From: Betaproteobacteria bacterium | GTDB taxonomy: Bacteria > Pseudomonadota > Gammaproteobacteria > Burkholderiales > Rhodocyclaceae | Reading direction: 5' to 3' | Length of the DNA: 61,417 nucleotides | Assembly: GCA_016194935.1 (NCBI GenBank) | Contig: JACQAO010000006.1 | Coordinates: 1-61,417, forward strand | Part shown: piece by piece, positions 45,119-54,740 of the stretch | How the letters are laid out: every line of letters begins with the position of its first letter | Numbering within the stretch: the stretch's first letter is position 1 | Notes under the pieces: model-generated | Seen by the model: the letters and a program-made list of their open reading frames with translations, nothing else | Databases searched by the model: none | What the model was told of the DNA's origin: nothing | Translations under genes and position numbers: made by a program

Positions 45119-45966
45119 CGCACCAGTACCTGTACGGGTACCGGCGCACGCTGATTGAAATACTCCGCCATGCGCTCGACGAGATACACCGAACGATGCT
45201 GGCCGCCGGTGCAGCCGATGGCGACGGTGAGGTAGGAACGTGAATCGCGGATGTAGGCTGGCAACCAGTCAGCGACGAAGCGGCGGATATCTTCAGCCAT
45301 CTGCACGACTTCAGGCTGTGCTTCAAGAAAATCCGCTACTGCGCGGTCGCGTCCGGTCAAAGGGCGCAGCAGCGGATCGTAGTGGGGGTTGGGCAGACAG
45401 CGGACATCAAAAACCAGATCCGCATCAAGCGGCAAGCCGTGTTTGAAACCGAACGACTCGAACAGCAGGGTCAGGGTGGCGGCGCCGGGTTGAAGCTGGC
45501 TGTTGAGCGCGGCAAAATCCTTGATGTAGGCGCGCAACGCGCTGGGCAGCAGATTGCTGGTGTCGATATGGTGGCCCAGCGCCGCGACATTTTCCAATCC
45601 GCTGCGCTCGCGCAGAATGGCCTCGGCCAGCGTGGTGTCCTGGTCGGCCAGCGGATGGCGGCGGCGGGTTTCCGAAAAACGCTGGATCAGCACTTCGTCG
45701 CGCGCGTCCAGGAAAATAAAACGCGACTCGATATTCCGCTTGCGCAAATCGCGCAGTTGTTCCGGCAAGGCGGCGATGCCGGCGCCGCCGCGCATATCCG
45801 CCGCCACGGCAACCTGCTCACGACCGTCGCTGCGTAACTGCTCCACCAGTTGCGGCAACAGCGGCGCCGGCAGGTTGTCGACGCAGTAATAGCCGGCATC
45901 CTCCAGTACGTTGAGAGCGATACTCTTGCCGGAGCCGGACAGGCCGCTGATCAGGATGAACTGCAT
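45097..45966 (-). CDS. rapZ: RNase adapter protein RapZ
   Basis: 289 aa, P-loop protein: Walker A GLSGSGKS (8-15), [41 protein letters not shown], and a C-terminal domain with [11 protein letters not shown]. In enterobacteria it presents GlmZ sRNA to RNase E and senses glucosamine-6-phosphate; in other proteobacteria the target is less clear. Converges with mutY by 22 bases. Confidence 0.95.
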   Translation of the reverse strand: MQFILISGLSGSGKSIALNVLEDAGYYCVDNLPAPLLPQLVEQLRSDGREQVAVAADMRGGAGIAALPEQLRDLRKRNIESRFIFLDARDEVLIQRFSETRRRHPLADQDTTLAEAILRERSGLENVAALGHHIDTSNLLPSALRAYIKDFAALNSQLQPGAATLTLLFESFGFKHGLPLDADLVFDVRCLPNPHYDPLLRPLTGRDRAVADFLEAQPEVVQMAEDIRRFVADWLPAYIRDSRSYLTVAIGCTGGQHRSVYLVERMAEYFNQRAPVPVQVLVRHRALPA

Positions 45967-46029
45967 GGGACTAGCATAGCCAATCCCGGCGATACTGTCA
46001 TTCTTTGTATCGTGAGCAGCCGGGCGGAC

Positions 46030-46449
46030 TTAGTTTCCGTCGGCAACCAGCTGGTACTTCGCGCCTGCCGCAGAGCGGCATTCGCCCACTGCATGCCTCG
46101 ATTCGAGCAGAAACTCGCAACTCAACCGCTTCCCGTCATCGGAAACCAGATACGCCCGCGCCGAGTTCGACGAATAAGTCGTGATCGTGTCGCTGGGGTA
46201 AAACCACCGCCCCGGCATGGTATGCGAAATTACATTGCCGCCGGCGGTGATATAGAAGCCGCTGTACTGATGCCCGTCAATATTGGCTTCTATGCGCTGA
46301 TTATCGGGAAAGAGCGTGCCTCTGAGTATATTGGAAGAGGCATCGACCAGTTGAAACGGTACAGGCAGCGGTGCGGCACAGCCAGCCAGCAAGACCGGCA
46401 AAGCGAACGCTATCGCCCAGAGATTCAAGCTTGAGGAAGGTTTTATCAT
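46030..46449 (-). CDS. putative lipoprotein of unknown function
   Basis: 139 aa from ATG 46449 (a longer frame upstream has no signal). Signal with lipobox LLAGC, acylated Cys at about 24. The mature part is beta-rich and similar in style to small copper/heat-shock type lipoproteins: DGHQYSGFYITAGG, a Ser/Tyr-rich stretch, and two Cys (LSCEFLLES, VGECRSAAG) that could pair. I do not recognise the family with certainty. Confidence 0.75.
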   Translation of the reverse strand: MIKPSSSLNLWAIAFALPVLLAGCAAPLPVPFQLVDASSNILRGTLFPDNQRIEANIDGHQYSGFYITAGGNVISHTMPGRWFYPSDTITTYSSNSARAYLVSDDGKRLSCEFLLESRHAVGECRSAAGAKYQLVADGN

Positions 46450-46609
46450 TTCTGCGCACTCCGGTTGCAGAGTTTTCAGTATAAGCGGGGCGCGCAGCCG
46501 GGACAAATTCAAATTGTAAAAATATGCAACGGCATGCCGGCCTCTGCCAACCCCAGCGCCGCTTTACATGGACGGAGCAGGGTAAAACGCGCTATGCTTG
46601 CCAACCTTG

Positions 46610-46686
46610 GCGCCCGTAGCTCAGCTGGATAGAGTACTGCCCTCCGAAGGCAGGGGTCGGACGTTCGAATCGTCTCGGGCGCGCCA
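46610..46686 (+). tRNA. tRNA-Arg, anticodon CCG
   Basis: 77-nt cloverleaf: acceptor GCGCCCG pairs with CGGGCGC, D arm AGCTCAGCTGGATAGAGT, anticodon stem CTGCC/GGCAG with loop CTCCGAA (anticodon CCG, reads CGG), T arm with GTTCGAATC, encoded 3' CCA after discriminator G. Lies 20 bases before the hydrolase gene. Confidence 0.97.
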
Positions 46687-46706
46687 TATTTTTTCATCCC
46701 CGCACC

Positions 46707-47345
46707 ATGAAATTCCGCATCATTCCCGTCACGCCCTTCCAGCAGAACTGCTCGCTGCTGTGGTGCGAGCAGACGCAACAGGGTGCGGTAGTCGATCCGG
46801 GCGGCGAGCTTGATCGCATCATCGCCGCCGCCGCCGAATTGGGTGTGAGCATCGTCAAAATCCTCCTGACCCACGGCCATATCGACCATGCCGGCGGAAC
46901 TGCGGAACTCGCCGCGCGCCTGGCCATTCCCATCGAAGGGCCGCAGCAGGAGGAACGCTTCTGGATCGACCAGTTGCCGCAACAGGGGCAGATGTTCGGC
47001 CTGGGTCACGCTGCGGCATTCACGCCAGACCGCTGGCTGGAAGACGGCGACACGGTGAGTTTCGGCAAGATCACGCTGAACGTGCTGCATTGCCCCGGCC
47101 ACACCCCCGGCCATGTGGTGTTTTTTCATGCCCCGTCGAAACTGGCCATCGTCGGCGATGTATTGTTCCAGGGCTCGATTGGCCGCACCGATTTCCCGCG
47201 CGGCGATCACGCCGCGCTGATCGCCGCCATCCGCGGCAAACTCTGGCCGCTCGGCGATGATGTGGCCTTCATCCCGGGTCACGGGCCGATGTCGACCTTC
47301 GGCGCAGAGCGGCGCGATAATCCGTACGTTGCCGACCGGGTGTAG
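46707..47345 (+). CDS. metallo-beta-lactamase-fold hydrolase, glyoxalase II-like
   Basis: 212 aa. Zinc-binding THGHIDHAGG (about 54-63), a second-shell His in HCPGHTPGH, Asp in IVGDVLFQGSIGRTD and the final His in FIPGHGPMSTFG. Matches the YcbL/type-II glyoxalase-like branch that cleaves S-lactoylglutathione or similar thioesters. Cytoplasmic, no signal. Starts just after tRNA-Arg. Confidence 0.92.
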   Translation: MKFRIIPVTPFQQNCSLLWCEQTQQGAVVDPGGELDRIIAAAAELGVSIVKILLTHGHIDHAGGTAELAARLAIPIEGPQQEERFWIDQLPQQGQMFGLGHAAAFTPDRWLEDGDTVSFGKITLNVLHCPGHTPGHVVFFHAPSKLAIVGDVLFQGSIGRTDFPRGDHAALIAAIRGKLWPLGDDVAFIPGHGPMSTFGAERRDNPYVADRV

Positions 47346-47431
47346 CCCTTACCGCCAGCCGCGCTCTGCTTTTTTGGCACATCAGTAATCCGCTTCGTAC
47401 AGCACACGGCACACAGCACACAAAATACGCC

Positions 47432-48847
47432 ATGAAGGCACTCAAGATCGCCGGCATTATCCTCGGTGCATTGTCGTTGTCTGTTGTGCTGGTCGCCAGC
47501 GCAGTCTACGCCACCGCCGCCTTCGGCAAGGCTTTCATCGAGAAAGGGTTGGCCGGGATGATGCTGGAAAGTCATCAGCGTATTCTTAAAATTGACGGCG
47601 ACCTGTCTGTTTCGTTCCGGCCCGGACTGAGCATTAAACTGGGCCGGGTCTCACTATCCGAGCGCGGCAGCGACAAGCCATTTGCCGCATTTGATTCGGC
47701 GCATGTTTCGGTGCAACTGCTGCCGCTCTTGTCGAGGCGGGTGGTATTCGACCGGATCCAACTCGACGGCGCCCAGGCAAGCCTGTTACGCCGCCAGGAC
47801 GGGACGCTGAACATCGACGACCTGCTCACCAAAGATAAGAGCGGGACGATCACCTATGCCGTTGGCGAGATCAGGATAGCCAACGCGCGCTTGAACTTGC
47901 GCGACGAGATGGGCGACCGGCGTTTTACGCTGACCAATCTAAATTTGTCTGCCGGCCCGCTGGCTGGCGCGGCGCGGGGCAAGCTGGAATTTTCCGCCCA
48001 CCTTGCCGCCAGCAATCCGGAGATCGACAGTACGCTCTCGCTCGCCGCCGACTATGACTATGACGTGGAAAAACGGCGCTTCGGCTTGAGCCGGATCGAT
48101 AGCCGCTACGCTGGTTTGATCGGTCCGGCTGGCGAATTCGGCGGCGTCCGCAATGACATCGACGCCAGGCTGGTTCTGACCGGCATTGAAGCAGGCCCGG
48201 ATGCGCTGAAAATCGCCAGGCTGAACTTGCTGCTTGACGCCAGGGCTGGCGCAACATCGGTCAAAGGCACGCTGTCTTCTGCTCTGGTCGCCGATCTGTC
48301 GGCGCTGACCGTGCGATTGCCTGACTTCGCAGGTGAACTTGTGATCGCCCATCCTAAGATGCCGATGCAGCAGATCAAGCTGCCGTTCTCCGGCAGGCTG
48401 GACGTTGATTTCGCCAAACTGTCGGCGGTGGGTAATGTCAGTGCGCAATTTGACGAAAGCCAGGTCAAGGCGGAGTTCAATCTGGTCAAACCCGCTCCTT
48501 CCTTTGCTCCCCTCGCGCCGTTGCTGCTGAACTTCATGCTCGACATCGACAAGCTGAATGTCGACCGCTACCTTCCGCCCTCGCAACGTGGCGGCGGGAG
48601 GATCGCAGTCAAAGGTGATGCGCAGAAGCTGGGGCTGCCCGCATTGAAAAATCTCGATGTGCGCGGCACGGTAAATATCGGCGCCCTGCAATTCGCCGGC
48701 GCCAAGGCACGCAATGCGCGCCTGGTTTTCAAGTCTGCAGGCGGAGCGCTGGAATTGGGTGCGGCGCATGCCCCTCGGGCTCCAGGGCGGCATCTCCTTC
48801 AGCGGGAATCGACGCCAGCGCGGACGCCGGCCCCTGCAACTGGATAA
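47432..48847 (+). CDS. AsmA-family protein, C-terminally truncated
   Basis: 471 aa with an N-terminal membrane helix (about 5-27) and repeated AsmA-type beta pattern (GDLSVSFRPGLSIKLGRVSL, VVFDRIQLDGAQASLLRRQDGTLNIDDLL). AsmA proteins help outer-membrane biogenesis and possibly lipid transport between membranes. Similarity stops near GGALEL at residue about 440; the last 30 residues are Pro/Arg/Ala-rich and antisense to the end of the GGDEF-EAL gene. AsmA-like text (PLGLQGGISFSG, then GIDASADAGP) continues in the other two frames before ending, so a frameshift or a deletion has cut the gene. Confidence 0.8.
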   Translation: MKALKIAGIILGALSLSVVLVASAVYATAAFGKAFIEKGLAGMMLESHQRILKIDGDLSVSFRPGLSIKLGRVSLSERGSDKPFAAFDSAHVSVQLLPLLSRRVVFDRIQLDGAQASLLRRQDGTLNIDDLLTKDKSGTITYAVGEIRIANARLNLRDEMGDRRFTLTNLNLSAGPLAGAARGKLEFSAHLAASNPEIDSTLSLAADYDYDVEKRRFGLSRIDSRYAGLIGPAGEFGGVRNDIDARLVLTGIEAGPDALKIARLNLLLDARAGATSVKGTLSSALVADLSALTVRLPDFAGELVIAHPKMPMQQIKLPFSGRLDVDFAKLSAVGNVSAQFDESQVKAEFNLVKPAPSFAPLAPLLLNFMLDIDKLNVDRYLPPSQRGGGRIAVKGDAQKLGLPALKNLDVRGTVNIGALQFAGAKARNARLVFKSAGGALELGAAHAPRAPGRHLLQRESTPARTPAPATG

Positions 48848-51695
48848 ATTTTTCGACGGTCAGCGGCTTGGCGATCAGGTAGCCCTGGATCGCATTGCAT
48901 CCATGCGTTTCGAGGAAATCGAATTGCGCCTGGGTTTCCACTCCTTCCGCGATCACTCCCAGCCGCAGGCTGTGCGCCAGGGCAATGACGGCCTGGACGA
49001 TTGCGGCGTCGTCCTTGTCGGTCATGATATCCCGCACAAACGACTGGTCGATCTTCAGGACATGGATGGGGAAGCGTTTCAGGTAGGCCAGCGAGGAATA
49101 GCCGGTGCCGAAGTCGTCGATGGAAAGCTGGATTCCCGCATCGTGCAGTTGCTGCAGGATGCTGGTGACATTTTCCACGTCGTGCATGATCATGCTTTCG
49201 GTGACCTCCAGTTCCAGTTGGGCGGGACTCAGCCCGGTCTTTTCCAGTATCTCCAGCACCCGTTCAACAAATCCCGCTTTCTTGAGCTGCGGGGCGGCCA
49301 CGTTCACGCTCATCAGCAGGTCGGGAAACCCTTGCGCCTGTAGCCTCAAACCCTCCCGGCAGGCGGCTTCCAACACCCAGTCGCCGATGGCGACGATCAG
49401 CCCGGTTTCTTCCGCGATGGGGATGAAGCGGGCCGGTGAAATCATCCCGAGTGTCGGATGCCGCCAGCGGATCAGCGCTTCGCAGCCGGCAATGCTGCGG
49501 CTGCGGATGTCAAATTTCGGCTGAAAATGCAGGACAAATTCATCGCGCGCCAAAGCCTTCCTCAGATCATTCTCGATCGACAAACGGTCATGCACGTTGG
49601 CATTGATCTGTTCAGTGAAGAATTGATATTGCGCCCGGCCGGATTCCTTGGCGTGATACATGGCGGCGTCGGCATTCTTGACGATGCTTTCCTCGTCCTC
49701 GCCATCCTGCGGGTAACAGGCAATGCCGATGCTGGGGGTGAGGTTAAGATCATTGTCTTCCAGATAATATGGCCGCGAAAGCGTGGTGAGAATTTTCCCG
49801 GCAATCGCCGCTACATGCTCGGGCGTGCCGATGTCCTGCACCAGCAGGATGAACTCATCGCCACCCAGCCGGCACACCGTGTCTGCTTCCCTGACGGCCT
49901 CCAGCAGGCGCTTGGCGACCTCCTGCAGCAGCAGGTCGCCAATGTGGTGTCCCAGGGAATCGTTGATGTTCTTGAAACGATCCAGGTCGACAAACAACAC
50001 GGCAAAGCGGTTCTGGTGTCGCCTGGCCTTGACGATCACCTGGGAAAGGCGGTCGGAGAAAACCATCCGGTTAGGCAGCCCGGTGAGGATATCGTGATGC
50101 GCAAGATAATGAATTTTCTCATCGGCGCGCTTACGCTCGGTGATGTCGGAGAAAGAGGCGATGTAATTGGTGATTCGGCCCTGCTCATCCTTGAGGACAT
50201 CGACCGTCATCCATTTTGGATAGACTTCGCCGTTCTTGCGGCGATCTCGGATCTCCCCCTGCCAGTGTCCGGTTTTCTCGATGGCGCGCCACATGGCGGC
50301 GTAGAACCTCTCCGTCTCAAGTCCGGAGGATAATATGCTCGGCGTTTCCCCGATTACCTCTTCCTTGCTATAGCCCGTCAATTCCGTGAACGCGCGATTG
50401 ACGGCGACGATCCGGTTGTTCGCGTCGCTCACCAGAAACGCCTCGCTGCCGCTTTCGAAAATCATGGCCAGCAGCCTCAATTTTTCTTCGGCGGCTTTGC
50501 GCTCGGTGATGTCCGTCGCCACGCCGCGATAGCCGGAAAAACGGCCGGCCTCATCGAATACCGGCTCGCCGCTGATAATGATGTAAACCGGCTTGCCGTT
50601 TTCACCCAGCCGCTTGATCTCGAAATTGTGGAACGATTCGTGCCGTTCCAGCGTCTGCCGGTGTTGCTGCCAGGCAGCCTCGTCCATATTCAGGGCGCCC
50701 AGATCCCAGCGTGTCTTGCCGATGGATTTTCTCTGCGGAATGCTGTGGCGGCGGCGGATGCCGGCGGACATTTCCCTGAAACGGAAGTGTTCATCCTGTT
50801 CCCAGTACCAGTCCGAGCCGAGCTGGGTGAGATTGCGGAAACGCTCCTCGCTGACGCGCAGGGCCTCCCGTGATTCATACAGCCGCTGATACGGCGTCTC
50901 CACGCTGCTGATGAAAATGCTCTTGTATATGCAGGCATAGGCGATGACGGTGCATACATGGCTGAACAAGTTGAATATGTCGGCGCTATCCGGATACAGG
51001 ATAAAAAAAACTTCTCCCAGCGCCATCACGCTGGCCGCGCCAAACAGGCCCGCCACATCGTAAGCCTGCGGGACGCGCATTTTGCGCAGCAACCCTGCCG
51101 CAGCCGCGAGATACAGCGCCATCAGAAAAGCTTCGTTGAGCGCCCCGAATGGCGTTAGCCCCTGTCCGCGAAGATATGTCCGGGGCATCCACTCCGGATG
51201 TCCCAGCCCAGCCCAGCCTGTCAGCGCAACCAAGGCCAGCACCGCCGCCAATATCAGGCGGCGCCGGGCTATGAAGCGCGCCGGCTGCCAGGCCGGCAAC
51301 GCCACAACCAGCAAGCCCAGCGCCGCCATTACGCTCGCCGCCAGCCGCAGATAGGCGGCTCTTTCCTCGCCGCTGGGAGCGAAGAAGTCCGGCATGCTGG
51401 GATACGCCAGGACATGAAGAAAATCCAGCAGCGCCACGCCCAGAAAAATCGCGGCGAACACTATGAAATTGCCGGGACGCTGCTTGTCGTAGGCGCCCCA
51501 GCCGACGGCAAACACCAGCGCGGAAATCACGATGGCGGCGGTTTCGAGCAGGGTGTGCAATGGCGCCTGACCGGCTATTCCGCCGATGTCCAGAAGCTGC
51601 GGCGCCGGCGTGAAAACCGCGAGAACCGCGGCCAGCGCCAGCAGCGTCCGGATGGCGGGGCGCAGGGCGGATTTATAGTCAGGATGCAGGCTCAC
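48729..51695 (-). CDS. MASE3-PAS-PAS-GGDEF-EAL cyclic-di-GMP protein
   Basis: 988 aa. N-terminal membrane sensor of about seven helices (16-262) with the MASE3-like DFLHVLAYPSMPDF; PAS domains at about 280-400 and 405-520, each ending in DITERK; diguanylate cyclase with GGDEF at 611-615; phosphodiesterase domain with CEALIRW (738-744) and DDFGTGYSSL. Both catalytic motifs look intact, so it may make or break c-di-GMP. The last 34 residues after TVEKFIQLQ have no domain and run antisense through the broken end of the AsmA-like gene (119-base overlap). It would control surface attachment, and could matter for contact with minerals. Confidence 0.92.
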   Translation of the reverse strand: MSLHPDYKSALRPAIRTLLALAAVLAVFTPAPQLLDIGGIAGQAPLHTLLETAAIVISALVFAVGWGAYDKQRPGNFIVFAAIFLGVALLDFLHVLAYPSMPDFFAPSGEERAAYLRLAASVMAALGLLVVALPAWQPARFIARRRLILAAVLALVALTGWAGLGHPEWMPRTYLRGQGLTPFGALNEAFLMALYLAAAAGLLRKMRVPQAYDVAGLFGAASVMALGEVFFILYPDSADIFNLFSHVCTVIAYACIYKSIFISSVETPYQRLYESREALRVSEERFRNLTQLGSDWYWEQDEHFRFREMSAGIRRRHSIPQRKSIGKTRWDLGALNMDEAAWQQHRQTLERHESFHNFEIKRLGENGKPVYIIISGEPVFDEAGRFSGYRGVATDITERKAAEEKLRLLAMIFESGSEAFLVSDANNRIVAVNRAFTELTGYSKEEVIGETPSILSSGLETERFYAAMWRAIEKTGHWQGEIRDRRKNGEVYPKWMTVDVLKDEQGRITNYIASFSDITERKRADEKIHYLAHHDILTGLPNRMVFSDRLSQVIVKARRHQNRFAVLFVDLDRFKNINDSLGHHIGDLLLQEVAKRLLEAVREADTVCRLGGDEFILLVQDIGTPEHVAAIAGKILTTLSRPYYLEDNDLNLTPSIGIACYPQDGEDEESIVKNADAAMYHAKESGRAQYQFFTEQINANVHDRLSIENDLRKALARDEFVLHFQPKFDIRSRSIAGCEALIRWRHPTLGMISPARFIPIAEETGLIVAIGDWVLEAACREGLRLQAQGFPDLLMSVNVAAPQLKKAGFVERVLEILEKTGLSPAQLELEVTESMIMHDVENVTSILQQLHDAGIQLSIDDFGTGYSSLAYLKRFPIHVLKIDQSFVRDIMTDKDDAAIVQAVIALAHSLRLGVIAEGVETQAQFDFLETHGCNAIQGYLIAKPLTVEKFIQLQGPASALASIPAEGDAALEPEGHAPHPIPALRLQT

Positions 51696-51981
51696 TGCAT
51701 TTTTCCGGCGATATCAGGTCTGCCCGCCATACTTGAGCGGAACTTCAATTCTCGCTTATCCTCCGGCAAACGTCGATCCATCATCAAATGGCTCCATCGA
51801 TTTTTTCCGCGTCAGTCATGGCTGCACCCCGAGGCTGCGGGCATCCGCTGCAGCAGTCGTATTACAAGGGTCGTCCCGTGCGAAAATGTCCGGCGTCGCA
51901 CCGATATCGGCTTACCGGCGGACTTAACCGGACGCAGCGCCAGAAATTTCACTGAACCGCCAAACATTAACATTATTCGGC
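51696..51981 (+). other. divergent promoter region
   Basis: 286 bases between the divergent GGDEF-EAL and MOSC genes. I see no gene, no strong hairpin, and no clear promoter pair; a short AT-rich stretch (51963-51980) precedes the MOSC start. Confidence 0.4.
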
Positions 51982-52653
51982 ATGAAAAGGATTACAGGTT
52001 TATTTATCGGCAGCATCGCCACACTGGAACCGGAAGGGCAACCTACCGGCATATTCAAGCATGCAGTCGCGGGACCTGTGCAACTGACCCGAACCGGCCT
52101 GGCAGGCGACGTGCAGGCCGACCGCCGCGTGCATGGCGGCCCCGAAAAAGCCGTACATCATTATGCGGCGGAAAACTATTTGCGGCTTGCGGCGGACTTC
52201 CCACAGATCGCATCCGCACTCGTTCCGGGCAGTCTCGGCGAGAACATCTCCACCACCGGCTGGGACGAAGAGAGTATTTGCATCGGGGATATTTTCCGGC
52301 TCGGTGCGGCGCTGGTGCAAGTGTCGCAACCGCGCTCGCCCTGCTGGAAGATTGATCGTAAATTCAGTCAGACCGGACTGACGCGCTTCATTGCCGAACA
52401 TGGTGTTGCGGGCTGGTATTATCGCGTCCTCGAAGAAGCTATGGTCGCGCCGGACGACGCTTTTGAACTACAGGAACGCCCCGCGCCGGACGTCACCCTG
52501 GCGCGACTGTGGCGCGCCAGTATCGCTCATCGTCCCACCACTGTGGAACTGGATCACCTGCTGGCCGCCCCCGGCCTGGCCCCTAACTGGATCGACAAAC
52601 TTGCCAAGCGGCGTGACTGGCTGGCAGAGCAACTGGATCCTGAGCTACCCTAA
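51982..52653 (+). CDS. MOSC-domain protein (YiiM-like)
   Basis: 223 aa. MOSC core (about 15-160) with LAGDVQADRRVHGGPEKAVHHY, GSLGENISTTG and the Cys in RSPCWKI (about 120) that is thought to bind sulfur or molybdenum cofactor; C-terminal three-helix 3-alpha domain (about 165-215). In E. coli YiiM reduces 6-N-hydroxylaminopurine with Moco. First of three same-strand genes. Confidence 0.9.
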   Translation: MKRITGLFIGSIATLEPEGQPTGIFKHAVAGPVQLTRTGLAGDVQADRRVHGGPEKAVHHYAAENYLRLAADFPQIASALVPGSLGENISTTGWDEESICIGDIFRLGAALVQVSQPRSPCWKIDRKFSQTGLTRFIAEHGVAGWYYRVLEEAMVAPDDAFELQERPAPDVTLARLWRASIAHRPTTVELDHLLAAPGLAPNWIDKLAKRRDWLAEQLDPELP

Positions 52654-52670
52654 CTTCAACTACCCACCGC

Positions 52671-53912
52671 ATGAGCACTCACCATACCGGCAATTCCGTC
52701 TCTCCCTGGCTGCGCATTTTCCTGCCTTTCGCCGCCGGCTATTTTCTTTCCTACCTGCTGCGCAACGTCAATGCCGTGATCGCGCCGGAACTGACGCGCG
52801 AACTGGGCGTCTCCGCAACCGATCTGGGTCTGCTGACCAGCGCCTATCTGTTCGCTTTCGGCGCATTCCAGTTGCCGCTCGGGATTCTGCTCGACCGCTA
52901 CGGCCCGCGCCGGGTCGAATCAACATTGCTGCTGCTGACTGCGGCGGGCGCCGCCCTGTTCGCAGTCGGCCGGAACATCGCCGAACTGACGCTGGCGCGG
53001 GCGCTGATCGGCCTCGGCGTGTCCGCCTGCCTGATGGCTTCGTTCAAGGCATTCTCGCTGTGGTTTCCGATTCAACGGCTGGCTTCGCTGAATGCCGCCA
53101 TCATGGCCGCAGGCGCGCTTGGGGCGCTCACCGCCAGTACGCCGCTGGGCTGGGTACTGCCGCTGATCGGCTGGCGCGGCGCATTTTACGGGCTGGCAGG
53201 ACTCGCGCTACTCGCCGCGCTGCTGATCTTTACCACTCCGGATAAACCAGCCGATGCTGCTGCCGCAGGCAACAGTGAAACCCTGGCCGAACAGTTGCGT
53301 GGTGTCGGCCAGGTGTTCACCAGTTCAAAATTCTGGCGCTTTGCCCCGCAGACCGCCCTCATCACCGGCGGTTTCATGGCCATGCAGGGCCTCTGGGCGG
53401 TGCCCTGGCTGATGAACTTCAGCGGTCTGACGCGCGCCGCATCCGCCTTCCACCTGTTGCTGACGGGCATCGGCATGCTGACCGGCTTCGTTTTGATTGC
53501 CACCTTCGTTACCCGCCTTGCTGCGCGCGGCATCCATCCCGAACGCATTTTGACGCTCGGCATGGGCGGCGGCATAGCGGCCACGCTCTTGATCGTCGTT
53601 GATGGCGCATCGACCCAACTGCTGTGGTTCATCATGGGCATGGTGTTCAGTGTCGGCAATTTGTCCTACGCCCTGCTCTCGGGACAATTTCCACCGCAGA
53701 TGTCGGGCCGGGTCAACACCGCCCTCAACCTGCTCGCCTTCGTCGGCGCCTTCGTCATCCAGTGGGGCTTCGGCGCGGCGGTGGATGCCTTCACCGCCAG
53801 CGGCCAGACGCAACGGGATGCCTACCATCTGACCTATGCGTGGCTGCTCGGGCTGCAGGCTGCAAGTTACGCCTGGTTTGTGGGTTGCAGGAAAACTGTT
53901 GCAATTTCTTAA
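52671..53912 (+). CDS. MFS transporter
   Basis: 413 aa, 12 membrane helices, signature GILLDRYGPRRVES between helices 2 and 3, and a cytoplasmic loop around 190-215. Closest in style to the sugar-phosphate/anion-cation symporter branch. Substrate unknown. Starts 17 bases after the MOSC gene and likely shares its transcript. Confidence 0.88.
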   Translation: MSTHHTGNSVSPWLRIFLPFAAGYFLSYLLRNVNAVIAPELTRELGVSATDLGLLTSAYLFAFGAFQLPLGILLDRYGPRRVESTLLLLTAAGAALFAVGRNIAELTLARALIGLGVSACLMASFKAFSLWFPIQRLASLNAAIMAAGALGALTASTPLGWVLPLIGWRGAFYGLAGLALLAALLIFTTPDKPADAAAAGNSETLAEQLRGVGQVFTSSKFWRFAPQTALITGGFMAMQGLWAVPWLMNFSGLTRAASAFHLLLTGIGMLTGFVLIATFVTRLAARGIHPERILTLGMGGGIAATLLIVVDGASTQLLWFIMGMVFSVGNLSYALLSGQFPPQMSGRVNTALNLLAFVGAFVIQWGFGAAVDAFTASGQTQRDAYHLTYAWLLGLQAASYAWFVGCRKTVAIS

Positions 53913-53931
53913 ATTCATCTGAGGGATACTC

Positions 53932-54645
53932 ATGACCATACGCGAGCAGCGGCACTACAAGTATTACGATTTCGTCATGGCGGCTTTCGTCTGTGTACTG
54001 CTGTGCTCGAACCTGATTGGCGCGGCCAAGGCGGCGCAGGTGGAACTGCCTGTTTTCGGCGTGGTAATTTTCAGCGGCGGAGTGTTGTTTTTTCCGATCT
54101 CTTACATCTTCGGCGACATCCTCACCGAGGTCTATGGTTATGGCCGCGACCGGCGCGTGGTGTGGGCCGGTTTCGCCGCGCTGATCTTCGCCAGCTTCAT
54201 GTCTGCGGTGGTGCTGGCGCTGCCGCCGGCTGCGGATGATTTCAACCGCGGCTATCAGGCCCATCTGGAAGCCGTATTCGGCAACACGCCGCGCATCGTG
54301 GCGGGCTCCATGATCGCCTTCTGGTGCGGCAGCTTCGCCAACAGCTATGTCCTGGCCAGGATGAAAATCGCCACCCAGGGCAAGTGGCTGTGGAGCCGCA
54401 CCATAGGCTCGACCATCGTCGGCGAACTGGTCGATTCCGGCTTGTTCTACGTGATCGCCTTCTATGGCATCTGGCCCACCGCACAGATCATCAAGGTCGC
54501 CATCGCCCAATATGTCCTGAAGACCGGCTGGGAAGTGTTGATGACGCCAGTCACCTACAAACTGGTGAACTTCCTCAAGCGCAAGGAACACGAGGACTGG
54601 TACGACCGCGACACCGACTTCAATCCGTTCAGGATACGGATGTAG
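53932..54645 (+). CDS. queuosine precursor transporter (YhhQ/VUT family)
   Basis: 237 aa, six membrane helices: NLIGAAKAAQVELPVFGVV, FPISYIFGDILTEVYGYGR, and GSTIVGELVDSGLFYVIAFYG are diagnostic. Members import preQ0/preQ1 for queuosine tRNA modification. Cytoplasmic tail is acidic/aromatic (EDWYDRDTDFNPF). GAGGGATACTC before the start. No riboswitch was seen in the 19-base spacer. Confidence 0.92.
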   Translation: MTIREQRHYKYYDFVMAAFVCVLLCSNLIGAAKAAQVELPVFGVVIFSGGVLFFPISYIFGDILTEVYGYGRDRRVVWAGFAALIFASFMSAVVLALPPAADDFNRGYQAHLEAVFGNTPRIVAGSMIAFWCGSFANSYVLARMKIATQGKWLWSRTIGSTIVGELVDSGLFYVIAFYGIWPTAQIIKVAIAQYVLKTGWEVLMTPVTYKLVNFLKRKEHEDWYDRDTDFNPFRIRM

Positions 54646-54740
54646 GTCAAATCCCCTCTTGTTCGTGGTTGCGTTTCGTGGCGCATCTGTCCAAGACGAC
54701 CGTACTTACGCAAAGCGCCAAGCCGCGAGTCAAGACTGGC

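Noticed and set aside
46509-47282. 257-codon minus-strand open frame
   Set aside because: It runs through tRNA-Arg and antisense to the metallo-beta-lactamase-fold gene, which has complete zinc motifs.
54646-54740. Shared terminator between the convergent queuosine transporter and map genes
   Set aside because: Only imperfect complementarity (around TGCGTTTCGTGGCGC) and no T tract on either strand.
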